From Dactylis glomerata (Eukaryota; Streptophyta; Magnoliopsida; Poales; Poaceae), in contig QXEO01000243.1 in assembly GCA_007115705.1 (NCBI GenBank), positions 1,000,917 to 1,064,916 on the forward strand: 64,000 nucleotides of DNA, given 5' to 3'. A model generated the notes under the pieces. It was given only the letters and a program-made list of their open reading frames with translations, did no database searches and was not told the DNA's origin. The translations under genes were made by a program, and so were the position numbers. This document shows positions 43,235-55,500 of the stretch, piece by piece (position 1 is the first letter of the stretch; the number at the start of each line of letters is the position of its first letter).

Positions 43235-44215
43235 AACAAGAAAGGAATGCTCAGAAAACATAAGAGAAAACGCTGAGAAAAACATAAGAAACATGTACAA
43301 CAATCGCCACGAGAACCATTTCAAAATAAATCACATGAAAAACCTCCTGAAAACAACACCAAAGTGTGTGTGCCTAATCAAGTTTCGGTTAAAGACATAC
43401 ACTTATCATCTTCAAAACGAGAGTATAAACTGGTACAACAAATGACACGACTCACACATCAAAAATTATAGACAGATCAATTCGTTCCTACCATGCTCTG
43501 TAGCAAACCACAACTATGCTATCAAGATTCAGTCTACCACGAGCATTGGTATCGAAAACAGAGGCAGGTCTGCAACTTAAAAACACTTATAGTGATGATT
43601 CTTCACAAAAAATTTCCACTAGACCGACGTATCTTCAGAAAATTGCGCAAGCAAAACACCAACCCATCCCGCCACATGCCAAACACAAAACCCACCACCA
43701 CCTCTCCCCTCCAGATCACGAATCCGACCAACCAAAACGTAGATTTGTAAGAAACTAACACTCCTCTATGTCTAGACTACAAATCCGTGAGCACATATGA
43801 AGCCGTAGACTGCAAAAACCAGATCGAGAAAAGTCACACCTGCGGAACGGAGGAGGATGAGAAGAACACGACGAACACGGATAGGATGAGGACGGCCACC
43901 AAGATACTCCAACATGCCTCGCCGGCGTAGATCCTGAGGAGAGGGAAAAGGGCATCAGACCGCAGCATTGCGTCGGAGATGCCAACTTCGACGAGCGGTG
44001 AGAAAACGGGATACCGACGAGCTCACCGTGAACGCACAAAATAGTAGGGGACGCCGGCCGCGGCAGAAGCGAGGAGGGAGACCTCCGTCGGCGACGACGG
44101 CCTCTGCGCCGCCGAATCGCCGCTGCGTCGCCGAAATCGCCGCCCAGTCGGCGGAGAGATAGAGGAGAGAGAGAGAGAGGAATGGGCGGTTCTGACCAAA
44201 AAACACCTCGCATTA
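43235..44215 (-). promoter_or_regulatory. 5' leader and promoter region of the Ulp1-like gene
   Basis: The stretch 43,850-44,180 is GC-rich on the minus strand and begins with a CT microsatellite (CTCTCTCTCTCCTCT). It looks like the 5' untranslated exon of a grass gene, with a possible donor near 44,029. A long frame through it is unlikely to be translated. The outer end of the MULE, if the gene belongs to one, should lie near or just beyond 44,200. No matching terminal inverted repeat can be tested because the left end is outside the window. Confidence 0.4.
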
Positions 44216-44665
44216 TTTTCAGGTGGCACGCACCCCGAAATTCAAAAAAGCCTCTATGACAGGAAGGGCCCACATAGGAGTAGCTGTCGGAAAGCGTTCG
44301 ACGTGGGGGTCATGAGAGCGCGGTTGCTGTAAGACGTACGACGGGATTTTCCGAATCTTCAAGCAACCGCCGCACGGAACGCGGACGGTACGGCGCTGGA
44401 TAGTATCTTTTCCCATTTCTAATTTGAAAAACAGATCGACCAGCTGAACCAGTGGTCCGATAGGTGAACTAACGAATCGCAAGGCTCACCGGTTCTGTCA
44501 GGATCCGATTTTAAACTTTCATCCAAACTGACCCTACCGTTCGACCCAAAGCTAGATTTTATACTAGTAGTGGCACGTGCTGTCTGAAATGACGAATAAC
44601 GCTTGTCCCCTACTGTTTTTTCAAGAAAACGAATACGGTTCTCTGTATCATCTCCTTATCTTTTA

Positions 44666-44823
44666 CTCCCTCCGTTTAGTAATATAAGATGTTTTATCTT
44701 TATAAAGCTAATGTATCTAGATATATTTTAGTGTGTAGATTCGAGTGAACCTATATACTAAAACATATCTAAATACACTCACTTTACAAAACTAAAACAT
44801 CTTATATTTTCAAACGGAGGGAG
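44666..44823. mobile_element. Stowaway MITE (158 bp)
   Basis: The terminal inverted repeats are CTCCCTCCGTTT and AAACGGAGGGAG, flanked by the TA target duplication at 44664-44665 and 44824-44825. The interior is largely self-complementary. It is a non-autonomous Tc1/mariner-class element with no coding capacity. Confidence 0.92.
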
Positions 44824-45145
44824 TAGAAGTCAATGATTCGGACCTTTGGTTCCTATAGTTTTGCAGAAAACGAATACGTTTCTGCGATACGTTTCTCCTT
44901 CTCTTCTGAAAAGTCAGTGGTTGAGACCTTGTTTCCTATTGCTTTGGAGAAAACTCATACGTTTATTTGGCACGTGTCTCCTTATATTCTACAAGTCAAT
45001 TATTCAGCCCAACGCCATACAGGACGAAATTGTAGTCTGAAGTATCTCCAAGCATAGAGTATTAGAGTCGCCGTGCAAAAGATTAGGTCGGAAGCATATC
45101 TCCATTAAATGTTGAAGGGGGCAAGGTGCGCTCATTTCATATATA

Positions 45146-45262
45146 CTCTCTTCGTTCTAAATTAATTATCTTATCTTTATTATTTTTAAAGAGATATATA
45201 TCTAAATATATTTTAGTATATAGATACATGCAAAATTGAGATAATTAATTTGAGTTAGAGAG
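45146..45262. mobile_element. Degenerate Stowaway-like MITE (117 bp)
   Basis: Imperfect terminal repeats (CTCTCTTCGTTCTAAATTA and its diverged complement TAATTTGAGTTAGAGAG) enclose an A/T-rich interior. TA is present on the left side only; the right copy reads CA. Confidence 0.65.
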
Positions 45263-45765
45263 CATATATTTTTAAAAAAACTGGTTGCAGTGTTTGCGCA
45301 ACATACATGCGAATCTTTTTTCCGGGCTGTTTTAGTCCTTTTACGTGAATTTGGTGCAAATCACATATTTTTTTCCCTTTTTAATACTAGGTGAGCGTGT
45401 TTAAACTCAAGACCTTTTCTCTCCGATACCATATAGAATTGATGCACTAACTAACTCAAAATTCGAACCGAGTGATAAAATAACTAGTCAATATGTTTAT
45501 ATTTTAACATAAGCTTCTTTTTTGATAAAGGGCTTTCTTATTTAAATAGTTTTAAGGAGTATTACATTAGATCTTTGCGTAACAAGATGCACACGGCCCC
45601 ACACACCAAAATCCGAGAGTCTAAAGATAAAAAAAAAGACTAATTACACAAGGTTCTACCTCCTCTCTCCCGTTCGCTAGCTGTCAGGTTGTCGTTTCTC
45701 GAAGCTGCTGATAAGCCCGATAGTTAAGAACACTGAAAAACCACTCTCTCGCAGCCGATCAGTCT

Positions 45766-45772
45766 TATAAAG
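45766..45772 (+). promoter_or_regulatory. TATA box of the P450 gene
   Basis: TATAAAG lies about 50 bp before the ATG at 45822, which allows a short leader starting near 45797. Confidence 0.65.
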
Positions 45773-45821
45773 GCCATCCAGATCGCGCAAAGCTGCAAGT
45801 TAAACCAAGCCAGCAATCCGC

Positions 45822-47422
45822 ATGGAGTTAAGCGCAGCCACGCTCGTCTCCATCGCCCTCCTCTCGCTGGCGATTCTCGTGCATCTGCTTAGCAGCAGTA
45901 GCTCTAACAAGAGGCGGCCTCCTGGTCCTAGGTGTCTCCCCTTCATCGGGAGCCTTCTCCACCTCCTCACCCCGGAGCCGCATGTCGCCCTCCGGGACCT
46001 GGCCAAGAAATACGGCCCCGTGATGTACCTGAGGCTGGGTCACGTCGACACCGTCGTTATCTCCTCGCCGGCGGCGGCGCAGGAGGTGCTCCGCGACAGC
46101 TCCCTCGCCTTCGCGTCGCGGCCCAGCATCCTGGCCTCGGAGATCATATGCTACGGAAACACCGACATCGCCTTCGCCCCGCACGGCGCGTACTGGAGGA
46201 CGCTGCGCAAGATCTGCACGGTGGAGCTCCTCAGTCCGCGCAAGGTGAAGCAGTTCGCGCCCATTCGGGACAGCGTGACCCTTTCCCTCGTTCGTAACGT
46301 CCGCGATGCCGCCGGCCCCCAGCCCCTCAACATCTGCAGGCTGCTCGTGTCCTGCGCGAACACGATCAGCGCCAAGGCCACGTTCGGAGCGGAGTGGGGT
46401 TCGGGGCTCCAGGAGCAGTTCTTGTCCGCGATGAATATTGCAATAGAGTTCAGCGGGGGAGTCTGCGTCGGGGACCTCTTCCCTTCGCTCCGGTTCGTGG
46501 ACACCGTCACCGGGATGAGGGGCCAGCTATTGCGAGCGCGAGAAGAGCTCGACGTCGTGTTTGGCAAGATAATGGCGGGGTGCGAGGCGCGGCGTGAGGA
46601 GAAGAAGAAGACAGGGACGGCGACCGGAGGAGATGATGACCTGCTAACACTCATGCTTCGGATCAGAGATGAGGGGGAACTTGAGTTCCCCATCACCACA
46701 GAAAATATCAAGGCGATCATAGTGGTAAGTGGTGAAATGTTTAAGATCCCCAGCTAAGCCGAATTGATCTTCTCACCTCTTTGGTTGAATCTGGTCCATG
46801 TCAACAGGATCTGTTCACAGGGGGGACGGAGACGACGTCATCCAGCGCGGAGTGGCTCATGTCTGAGCTCATGCGAAACCCGGAAGTGATGGTGAAGGCG
46901 CAAGCAGAGGTGCGGAGAGTATTCGACAACAAGCATCCACAGGACCACGAGAGCCTTCTAGAGGAGCTTCCCTATATGAAAATGGTGGTCAAAGAAAGCA
47001 TGAGGCTGAATCCGGTGTTGCCACTCCTGCTCCCCCGTGTCTGCGGGGAGACTTGCAAAGTCGGGGGTTTTGAGGTCGCCAAAGACTCCAGGGTCATGGT
47101 CAACGTGTGGGCGATGGCAAGGAGCCCTGAGTTTTGGCAAGATGCCGAAAAGTTCATACCGGAGAGGTTCCAGGATAGCACGGTCGACTACAAAGGCACG
47201 CAGTATGAGTTCTTGCCGTTTGGGGGCGGGCGAAGGATGTGCCCGGGCGTCAACTTCGGGGTAGCCGTGCTGGAGCTTATGGTGGCACGGCTTCTCTACT
47301 ACTTTGACTGGAGCCTCCCATCTGGTATGAAGCCGGAGGACCTCGACATGGACACGATTGTCAGTTCGACGTCCAGGAGAAAGAACCAGCTGCATCTTGT
47401 GGCATTGCCACGTAAGGTTTAG
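45822..47422 (+). CDS. Cytochrome P450, CYP71 clan, CYP99A-like
   Basis: Two exons (45822-46724 and 46808-47422) joined in phase 0 encode 505 residues, the usual length for a plant microsomal P450. The N-terminus is a hydrophobic ER anchor (residues about 5-24), followed by the hinge RRPPGPRCLP. The I-helix oxygen-binding motif GGTETTSSSAEW opens exon 2. The K-helix ExxR is KESMRL, the PERF motif is FIPERFQD, and the haem-binding loop is FLPFGGGRRMCPG with the ligand Cys. The intron (83 bp, GT-AG) sits just before the oxygen-binding motif, as in many CYP71-clan genes. Wording such as IAFAPHGAYWRTLRKICTVE resembles rice CYP99A enzymes, which oxidise diterpenes in momilactone biosynthesis. The substrate here is not known. 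No defect was seen. Confidence 0.9.
46725..46807 (+). other. Intron of the P450 gene
   Basis: 83 bp, starting GTAAGT and ending CAACAG. Its removal restores a continuous frame (NIKAIIV to DLFTGGTE). Confidence 0.9.
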
Positions 47423-47462
47423 ATGGACATAATATCAAGATATATATGCAAAGTTTTATCCA

Positions 47463-47468
47463 AATAAA
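47463..47468 (+). terminator. Possible polyadenylation signal of the P450 gene
   Basis: AATAAA about 40 bp after the stop codon, in an A/T-rich 3' region. Confidence 0.4.
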
Positions 47469-49266
47469 TGTACGTAGTTGCTATTGTTGGTGGTTAATTT
47501 AAATACTTCTTCGCATTTGGGATTAAGCTCTGTCTTCTTTTTGAGTGTAATGTGTAATTGAAAAATAAACATGGATTGAGAAAGTTGTGGTCTGTCTCAG
47601 TTATAGGTTCAGCCATTAAACTTTCAACATGATTCCATGGCATTACAATTTTAACAAGGCATCCTAGAAAAATAGTGAATGAAGAACAAGATTTTACAAT
47701 ATCACAAGAAATGGTAACCATATGGTTTCCCCTTTTGATTATCTCCATTGTCAAACGTGCCTTCTCTCTCATACGCGAGTACCTCAAGAATTTGTAAGTT
47801 GTTAATAGTATTTATTTAATTTAAGTTTTTCACCTTATCTAGGGACGCAAATGTGTTGTTTTTCTGTTGCAGGTTGTTTGAAGAATGTGAAGAAAGAACC
47901 ATATTTTCTTCTTCGAGAGTTCGATATAAACTCTCGAGTCACCCTTGTAAGAAAAACTTTGTTGCTGCATCACTCTGCGATTGGAGTCTCAACAAGTGTC
48001 ATTTTAAAGAGTATGTTGCCATCAAACTGCGAACGCGGCAAGAAAGGAGCTACACCTAAGGTTAATCAACTTGTGATGGCTGATGGACATAGTTTTTCAG
48101 AATAAAAGCAACATTTTAAAGAAATGTTCACAAAAACTTGCATTGCAAAAACGACTCGTTGGTCTAAGGCTATAGATAATGCATAAAACACTTTTTCCCA
48201 ATGAAATTTCTGAGTAACGCTTGTTACTCACCCATATCCTCTTAACACTTTCTTAGCTTGGAGGCAACCAAATAAAGAAATTTTGAGAAACTGAAGATGA
48301 AGACTTCGACCAAGAGAAAAGGCTATTACTAGAGTCAATGAAGTCAACTTCTATGTCAACCATGGTGGAAACATAGAATATGAATAGAAGGGAATCAATT
48401 CCCTAATTCTAGAACCTAAGCAGTTAGAGAAGATCAATAGCAGCCGTAGCAAGCCAACTAGCATTAGTTTCAGCTCTAGTTTACTCTTTAAGATTTATTT
48501 CTAGATTTTAGCCGCCATAGCTAACCTTTATGTGTTCGATCCTACAACAAATCCCAAGCTGGATGGCGTCGAACGCCATCCGTGCCCACTACCGAACAAG
48601 AAAGGGGGTGTGCACATCCTCGGTGTCCGTGATCTCACCCCGCGACAACCTTTCATTGAGAAGAAGAGAAAACCCAGTTAATAAGGAAAACTTGAAAAAA
48701 AACGTACAACACGATGATGTACACCGTCCACAAGGCTCCACTCCAGATGGGCCGATGACTCTATTGCGTTAACAGTCAGAGACAACACTCAATAGCAGGA
48801 CCATCGATTCTGGAGCCTCCGCTCCACCCTCCATACCTCTGCAACAAATAGACCGGTCCCAAGACCATGTCCCTATGGGGCCGACAACCCTGCCACCGAA
48901 GTGACCAAATAAGGCACCTTGCGATAAAGGCTAAATCGAAGTCGCTGCTTTGGCATCTACACCGGGCCTAGAGCTACGCACACGCCTAGCTAATTTGCAA
49001 AGCGGCACAAGACAAAGACAAGGCGACGCCCCAAGGCAGAAACAACTATGACGCTAGCGATGCCCACTCCAACCAAGGCTGAAGCTTAGGTTTTCACCTA
49101 GAGAGCCCGAGGCTCCAACAATGAGGGAAGTTAAGGGGTATCACCCAGAACTCACCAAACCCAAAGTGGAAGCCATTGAATCCCTGCAAACTGTTGTCGA
49201 TCACCACCACCACCTTTGAGGGAGACCTCACTACAACACCTCACTGATGTCTCATAGGACCAGTTG
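47469..49266. other. Intergenic region downstream of the P450 gene
   Basis: No gene could be supported. Small frames at 47851-48105 and 48530-48772 have no recognisable domain. From about 48540 the sequence becomes GC-richer and resembles degenerate repeat sequence, without a family that could be named. Confidence 0.5.
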
Positions 49267-50506
49267 GGAAACCCCAAGAGGAATGTATGATGAGCACATT
49301 AGTAAGTTTTCCCTCAGTTATGATACCAAGGTTTAATCGACCAGTAGGAGAAACAAATCACTTCCGAAGGTTGTTGCTAGCTGACTTTGGCAATGGCGCC
49401 AGAGAAAGTCTAGTGCGTGGCTTCGGCGCCAGCAGCAACGTGGAACCTGCACACAACACAACCAAAATACTTTGCCCCAACTTGCAGTGAGGTTGTTGAT
49501 TTCTATTTTGCTAGCGTGTAGTTGACGCTAGAAAACTTGTTGGAAAACCCCAAGAGAAGGTTATTATGAGCACAGCAGCAAGTTTTCCCTCAGTTGTGAA
49601 ACCAAGGTTTATCGAACCAGTAGGAGAAAGAACCAAACTTCCAAAGGTTGATGCCCGCTAGCTTTGCGACACTCCGGACAATGGCGCCAGGAAACTTGTC
49701 GGCGTGTAGCTTTTCACCAGCAGCAATGTGGAACCTGCACACAACACAACCAAGTACTTTGCCCCAACTTACGATGAGGTTGTCAATCTCACCGGTTTGC
49801 TGTAAACAAAGGATTAAGCATATCGAGTGGTAAAAGGTAATAGTTTGCAAGAATGTAAATAAAGCGAGTAAAAGTAAAACGGTAATAGCAATATAAAAGG
49901 AATGGACCGGGGTCCATAATTCACCAGTGGTGTCTCTCCATAAGATAAATAACAACATGCTGGGTAAACAAATTATAGTTGGGCAATTGATAGAATAAAG
50001 ATAGCGTACATATGTCATGAGGATCACTATGAGATTCACTCTGGGCATTACGACAAAATACATAGACCGTAATCCAACTGCATCTATAACTAATAATCCA
50101 CTCTCGAGGTGTCATCCGAGCACCCGTTGAGTATTAAGTTGCGAACAACAGATAACTGCATTAAGCAAAGTGCGTAATATAAACAATGCAAATGTCCTTG
50201 AACACAAAAATGTTGTTTTCTCCCTAGTGGCAATATCACATCTACAACCTTAGAGGTTTCTATCACTCCCCCAGATTACTAGAGGCATGAACCCACTATC
50301 GAGCATAAATACCCCCTCTTGGAGTCACTAGCATCTACTCGGCCAAGATATCTACTAGCAACAGAGAGCATGCAAGATCATAAACAACATAGAGATAACA
50401 TAAAGATAATAATTCAGCACATCAACTTGACATAGTACCAATACTCATCGGATCCCAACAAATACAACATGTAGAATTACACAAACATGATCTTGATCAT
50501 GATAGG
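49267..50506 (-). mobile_element. Reversed, truncated Gypsy LTR remnants
   Basis: On the minus strand this resembles the 3' part of a Triticeae Gypsy LTR (GTTCGATAAACCTTGGTTTC, GGGAAAACTTGCTGC). That end is present twice in tandem, at about 49267-49500 and 49540-49800, with clear divergence. The longer copy runs to 50506, where element F is inserted. No internal domain is present. Confidence 0.6.
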
Positions 50507-52046
50507 TGATACGTCTCAAACGTATCTATAATTTTTGATGCTCCATGCTAGTTTTTACACCATTTGCCTTGTGTTTCGTTACACTTCGTGGCATTTTTAT
50601 GCGATTTCCGGAACTAACCTATTGACAAGATGCCACAGTGCCAGTTCCCTGTTTTCTGCTGTTTTTGTGTTTCAGAAAAGCTACACATGAAATATTCTCG
50701 GAATTGGACGAAACAAGTTCCTGAAGTCTTATTTTTCCCGGAAGCTTCCAGAGATCCGAAGAGGCGAAGGAGAGGGGCCATAGGCCAGCCTCACACTAGG
50801 CCGGCGTGGCCCAGGCCCTGGCCGTGCCGCCTAGGTGTGAGGAGGCCTGGGGCCACTCCTGACGACGCCCCTTCGCCTATATAAAGCCTCGGGATGGAAA
50901 ACCCTAAGGGAGTCGGCGAAATTTCCAGAACAGTTCCGCAGCGCCACCGCCGTCGAAGCCAAATTTCGGGGGACAGAAGTCTCTGTTCCGGCACCCTGCC
51001 GGGACGGGGAAGTGCCCCCGGAGCCATCTCCATCGATCTCCATCGCCGTCTCCGCCGTCTCCATCGACCTCACCGCCATCTCCATCAACCTTGCTGTCTC
51101 CTATGATGAGGAGGGAGTAGTTCATCCCGGGGCTGAGGGCTCTACTGGTAGCTATGTGGTTCACCTCTCTCTCCCATGATGTGATCTTTATGTGATCGTG
51201 AGCTTTGTATCATGTTGAACAAGTAGATGTTACTCTTCTTCATTATGTGTACTCTAGTGTGTTATTAAAGTAATCTATTCCTCCTGCCATGGTGTAACGG
51301 TGACAGTGCGTGCATCATGGTGGTACTTGGTCTAGGCTACGATTGTGATCTCTTATGGATTATGAGAATAATTATCACTATGATAGTATTGAAGTGATCT
51401 ATTCCTCCTTTCATGGTGTAATGTTGACAGTGTGTGCACCGTGTTAGTACTTGGTCTAAGTTACAATAATATTTATCTTGAGTTGTGATTTGATTTGGAT
51501 ATCTCTATGAGTGGTGTTTGTCAAGTACTTGATGAACTTTAAGGAGTGCTTCGTAGCCCTACGCAATGATTAGTGTTATTCAATATGAGAGTAATTCAGA
51601 GTACCATAGTGAAGAGAAGTTATCTATTGGTTCAATTATGTTATATTTGTTGGGAGTGTGTCCACTAGTGAAAGTATGATCCCTAGGCCTTGTTTCCAAG
51701 CTTTGCACACCGTTTACTTGCTGTTTTGTTACTTGTTTGCTTACTACCATTTTTATTCCAGATTGTATTTACTACTTATAATCATCTATACCGCTTGTAT
51801 TTCACTATCTCTTCGCCGAACTAGTGCACCTATACATCTGACAAGTGTATTGGGTGTGTTGGGGACACAAGAGACTTTCTGTATCGTAATTGCAGGGTTG
51901 TTTGAGAGGGATAGCTTTGACCTCTTCCTCCCTGAGTTCGATAAACCTTGGGTGATCCACTTAAGGGAAACTTGCTGCTGCTCTACAAACCTCTGCACTT
52001 GGAGGCCCAACACTGTCTACAAGAACAGAAGCGTGTGTAGACATCA
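50507..52046 (+). repeat. Element F 5' LTR
   Basis: About 1,540 bp, ending GTGTGTAGACATCA ten bases before the primer site. The TATA box TATATAAAG lies at 50878-50886. Only one LTR is visible, so its end is inferred from the TG...CA rule and the primer site. Confidence 0.75.
50878..50886 (+). promoter_or_regulatory. TATA box of element F LTR
   Basis: TATATAAAG follows a GC-rich stretch and precedes GCCTCGGGATGG. Confidence 0.6.
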
Positions 52047-52055
52047 AGCTCTTTT

Positions 52056-52073
52056 CTGGCGCCGTTGCCAGGG
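52056..52073 (+). promoter_or_regulatory. Primer-binding site of element F (tRNA-Asp type)
   Basis: TGGCGCCGTTGCCAGGGA matches the 3' end of plant tRNA-Asp with one mismatch. Confidence 0.75.
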
Positions 52074-52207
52074 AGGTAAGGTAAAAGGTACTCACATTCT
52101 TTGGCTACTAAGTCTTTTAGTTGCTAGTGAGTGCTCGAAGTTATTTCCTTTAGATTTTGCAATTACATCTTTTTGTTTCTTGTTTTTATTTTCACTAGTT
52201 AGGCTTA

Positions 52208-54596
52208 ATGGAAAACAAAGAGTTCTTTAGTCTTTTTCCTGAGTTTAGATTTGAAGAGAAAATTGAAAATCCTTTGGAGCTTATTTCGCATAGCAATGTT
52301 ATTAGTACGAATGCTTTGAATACCGTTAATGCTAATGCTATAGAAAAGTCTAAGCTTGGGGAAGCTGGTTTTGTTAAGTATAATATTTTTAGTCCCCCAG
52401 CTTTAGTGGAGAAAGTTTGCTCTGATGATATTTTATCTCCCATATGTGATGTTTCTAATTATGCTTGTGTTCCTCATCCTTTTAAAATACCTACGAAGAT
52501 TGTTGAATGTGTTAGGAATAACTGCTATTTAGGAGATGGAACTGTCCATCCTGGTGATCATTTGCTCTTTATACATGAATTATGTGAGTTGTTCCAGTGT
52601 GCATGTATTTCGATGAACCAAGTTAAGAAGAAGCTATTTTCTTTATCACTGAAAGGCAGAGCTGAGGAATGGTATCGGCTGCTTAAGGATGGTCCATCTA
52701 TTGGCTGGGAGGAAATTGTACCTCTCTTTTATTCTAAATTCTATCCTCCAAGTGAGATTCATAAAGATCGTAATCAGATATACAATTTTTGGCCTCATGA
52801 TGCAGACAGCATTGCCCAAGCGTGGGGAAGATTGAAGTCACTAATGCTCAAATGTCCTATTCATGATCTTCCCTGTAATATTGTTATTAATAATTTTTAT
52901 GCAAGGCTTTCAGGATATTACAAGGACTATCTAGATGCATGCTTTGATGGGTCTTTCACAAGCAAGGATGCTGACACCAAGTGGGATCTGCTTGAAACAA
53001 TTCAAAACAATATTGAAGGTTGGGATAGCGACAAAGGTAAAGGATCAGGTATGAATTACGAGTTTGATTGCATTAAGTCTTTCGCTGAAACTGCTAATTT
53101 TCAAGAGCTTAGTGCTAAATATGGTCTTGATCCTCAAATTATGGTTGATTGCTTTAAAGCCTTTGCTTCCCATATAAATGTTCCTAAAGGAAATGGGGAT
53201 GTGTATCATGAACCTTTGAAGGACACTTGCATAGAAAGTGATATTGTTATTGATGATTGCAATAAACATGCTCAAACTTCTAAAAGTACTATTTCTTATA
53301 AGCATGTTAATTTTTGTGGAATACATAGACCTTGTGAACAGAGTTACAACAAGGAAGATTATTGCATCACCCACGCAAATGAAGAAACTAGTATGTGGCT
53401 CAAGGATCTAGATGTGCTTGGTGAAAGGGTTTGTGAGCTTTATCCTTTTCTTTGTAAATTTTGCGGTGAAAAGGGTCACTTTAATTTTCAATGCCCAATT
53501 AATCGAACGAGTACCGCAGATTTGTATTGTGATGATAAGATTACTCTCAATCAGCATGATGAGCTTACTTTGTTTTTGAATTGTGAAGAGATATCTAGAA
53601 AGATTTCTTTGGTAGACATGAATGATGTTGATATTAATAGCACCCTTCGTGGTTGTCGTCTCTATTGTGCTAAAGATTGCCTCGCAAATACTTACTTACA
53701 AGATCTTATAAAACATGATGTTTTGCCAAGCTATGACAGGACTAATAGATGTTTCAATCTTATTAATAGAGAGGAGGAATCCTCCAAAGTTTCTTCTGTT
53801 GTTTCTGTTAGCAAATCAGATTATGTGGAAAAGATGCCTTTCCCTCCTAAAGAATATGTGGAGAAGATGCCCTTCAAGTCTCTCCCTCCTAAAGGAGAGA
53901 GTAAGAAGAGTATGAAGAAGAAGAAGAAGAAGAGGAGTAAAAGGCAAGAGGACACGGTATCTTCCCCTAAGCGTTATGATCCTACTATAGATTATGATAA
54001 TTCTGATTGGGATGATGTTCCTATGCCTATTACCTATGATAGTGATCATGATTGGGAAAAGCACTCTACTTTTGATATTGAAAATCTTTTTGGTACCAAT
54101 TCCAAGGTTAATAATTGTTGTACCATTAGTGCTATCCATGCTCCTTCTTATGATGATATGTTTGAAGAATATGCTTTGCGAAATAGCTGTTCTTTAGCTT
54201 GTGATGATACTAAACCTCTAGTTTACGATGGCTATGATGATGGGTATAATATTTTCAGTTCACCTACTATTGAGGATAAAATTAGTTATGATTACAATAT
54301 GCCTCCTGTTTTTGATGATTATGGTGATGAGAATAATTATTCTGTTGAATCTGCTCCTACTACTATTGTTCATATGGGGAGTATTAATTCTTTTATGCAT
54401 GTGGCTCATGATAGGGATGTTTTATGTGATAATTATATTGTTAATTCTATTCATGATTCTACTGAAAGTTATTATGAGAGAGGGAAGCATAGTTTGATGG
54501 ATCTCAACAATATTGAGTTTCCCCTCTTTATGTTGCAATTCTTGAAGTTGTACTTGTTTGCCTTCCTATGCTTTTTGCTTTGCGCTTTCATGACTT
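52208..54596 (+). CDS. Element F gag (cut by element E)
   Basis: The ATG at 52208 opens a frame of 796 codons with no stop until element E. The capsid core lies around residues 140-260 (LKGRAEEWYRLLKDGP, FYSKFYPPSEIHKDRNQI, NFYARLSGYYKDYLDA). A zinc knuckle CKFCGEKGHFNFQC (CX2CX4HX4C) lies near residue 417. A lysine-rich run near 53911-53940 derives from an AAG microsatellite. Codon use is A/T-rich, unlike the GC-rich element E that follows. The last residues before E are FMTLS. Whether gag ended here or ran on into pol cannot be seen. Confidence 0.85.
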
Positions 54597-55491
54597 TGTC
54601 GATGGATTTCGTGTCGCAAGAACACGGGGTACCACGCGACGGACCCAAAGATTCGAACGCAGGGGGCTAAACGTGTGAGATCTCGGATCGCAGCGAAGCA
54701 CGGTGATGGAAGCCTCGAGTCGTCGAACGCACAACGCACTGCAGAGAGAGACACCGAGCCTTACCCAGGTTCAGGGCCCTCGTGGTGAGGTAAAACCCCT
54801 ACTTCCTGCCTTCTTGTATTGCAACGTGACACCTCGCGAGGAGTACAAGGCCTTGGTTACAAAGCTCTAGCTGGCCAGAGGTTGAAGAACCTGCGTGCCC
54901 AGCTAGCAGCCTCCAGAAGATCAGATCCCATCTAAGGGGTGGCCTCCCCTCCTTTTATAGCGCCAAGGTCCTCCTTCCCCTTATCTTCTTGGGGAAGGGG
55001 TTGCCACACACACGGCCAAGGAGGGTGGACAGCTGTAGACTACACTCTTCTATAGACATGGTCTTCGTAGAGTAGTGGCGCCGGTCCACAGGAGTGGGTG
55101 GAGGAAGCTGACGTCTTCCTCTGGCGCCCTGCACCGTCCACGCTATTTTTAGGGGGGTGGCCAACAACCACTGTGCCGCTTTGGGCAGGCACAGCGAAAG
55201 TTGGTCTCCTCCCTGTCGGGGGTAGCGTGGGCGGTACGCGGTCTTCTGCCCGTTATCTTCTTGCTCTGCACGCAAACATGCTGAGCTGACGTGGGCGTGC
55301 TTCCTCTCCTCACCAGCAGGGGCTCGTGAGGAGGTCTTCTGGTCCTTAGCAGTTTTGGTCGTCGTTCTCCTCACGAGGCGCCTCCTCGTGAGGGTCTTCT
55401 CCGCAGCTTGGGTCGTTGATTCTGAAGATGGGCCGATGATGTGGCCCAGGAGCAGGTGGACCGGGATACCCCGGTATCCAGAACACCGACA
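54597..55491 (-). repeat. Element E 3' LTR
   Basis: 895 bp. In element orientation it starts TGTCGGTGTTCTGG and ends ATCCATCGACA. A TATAAAAG box lies at 54952-54959 on the minus strand. Confidence 0.85.
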
Positions 55492-55500
55492 GTAGCCCCC
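55492..55500 (-). promoter_or_regulatory. Polypurine tract of element E
   Basis: GGGGGCTAC on the minus strand abuts the 3' LTR. It is nearly the same tract as in elements A and D. Confidence 0.6.

Larger units (their letters stand above)
44216..45765. other. Intergenic region upstream of the P450 gene
   Basis: No gene was seen. The region contains two Stowaway-type MITEs (44666-44823 and 45146-45262) and otherwise A/T-rich sequence. It would include the P450 promoter. Confidence 0.6.
50507..54596 (+). mobile_element. Element F: Athila-like Gypsy retrotransposon, 5' part
   Basis: A 5' LTR starting TGATACGTCTCAAACG, a tRNA-Asp-type primer site and a long gag frame are visible. The element is interrupted at 54597 by element E, and its pol and 3' LTR must lie beyond the window. 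The left flank ATAGG (50502-50506) is the candidate target duplication. Confidence 0.85.

Noticed and set aside
43755..44273. 172-codon Arg/Ser-rich minus-strand frame
   Set aside because: It lies in a GC-rich stretch that fits the 5' leader of the Ulp1-like gene, and is low in complexity with no domain.
45828..46720. Long antisense frames inside the P450 gene
   Set aside because: GC-rich coding DNA gives long antisense frames by chance. The sense strand has every P450 motif and a proper intron.
47851..48105. 84-codon frame downstream of the P450
   Set aside because: No domain is recognised and two overlapping frames compete. It may be a gene fragment, but evidence is lacking.
51658..52230. 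190-codon frame at the end of the element F LTR
   Set aside because: It crosses the LTR end and the primer-binding site, so it cannot be a conserved gene.
53994..54497. Hydrophobic Ile/Leu/Met-rich frames within element F gag
   Set aside because: Alternative-frame readings of GAT-rich codons, not membrane proteins.
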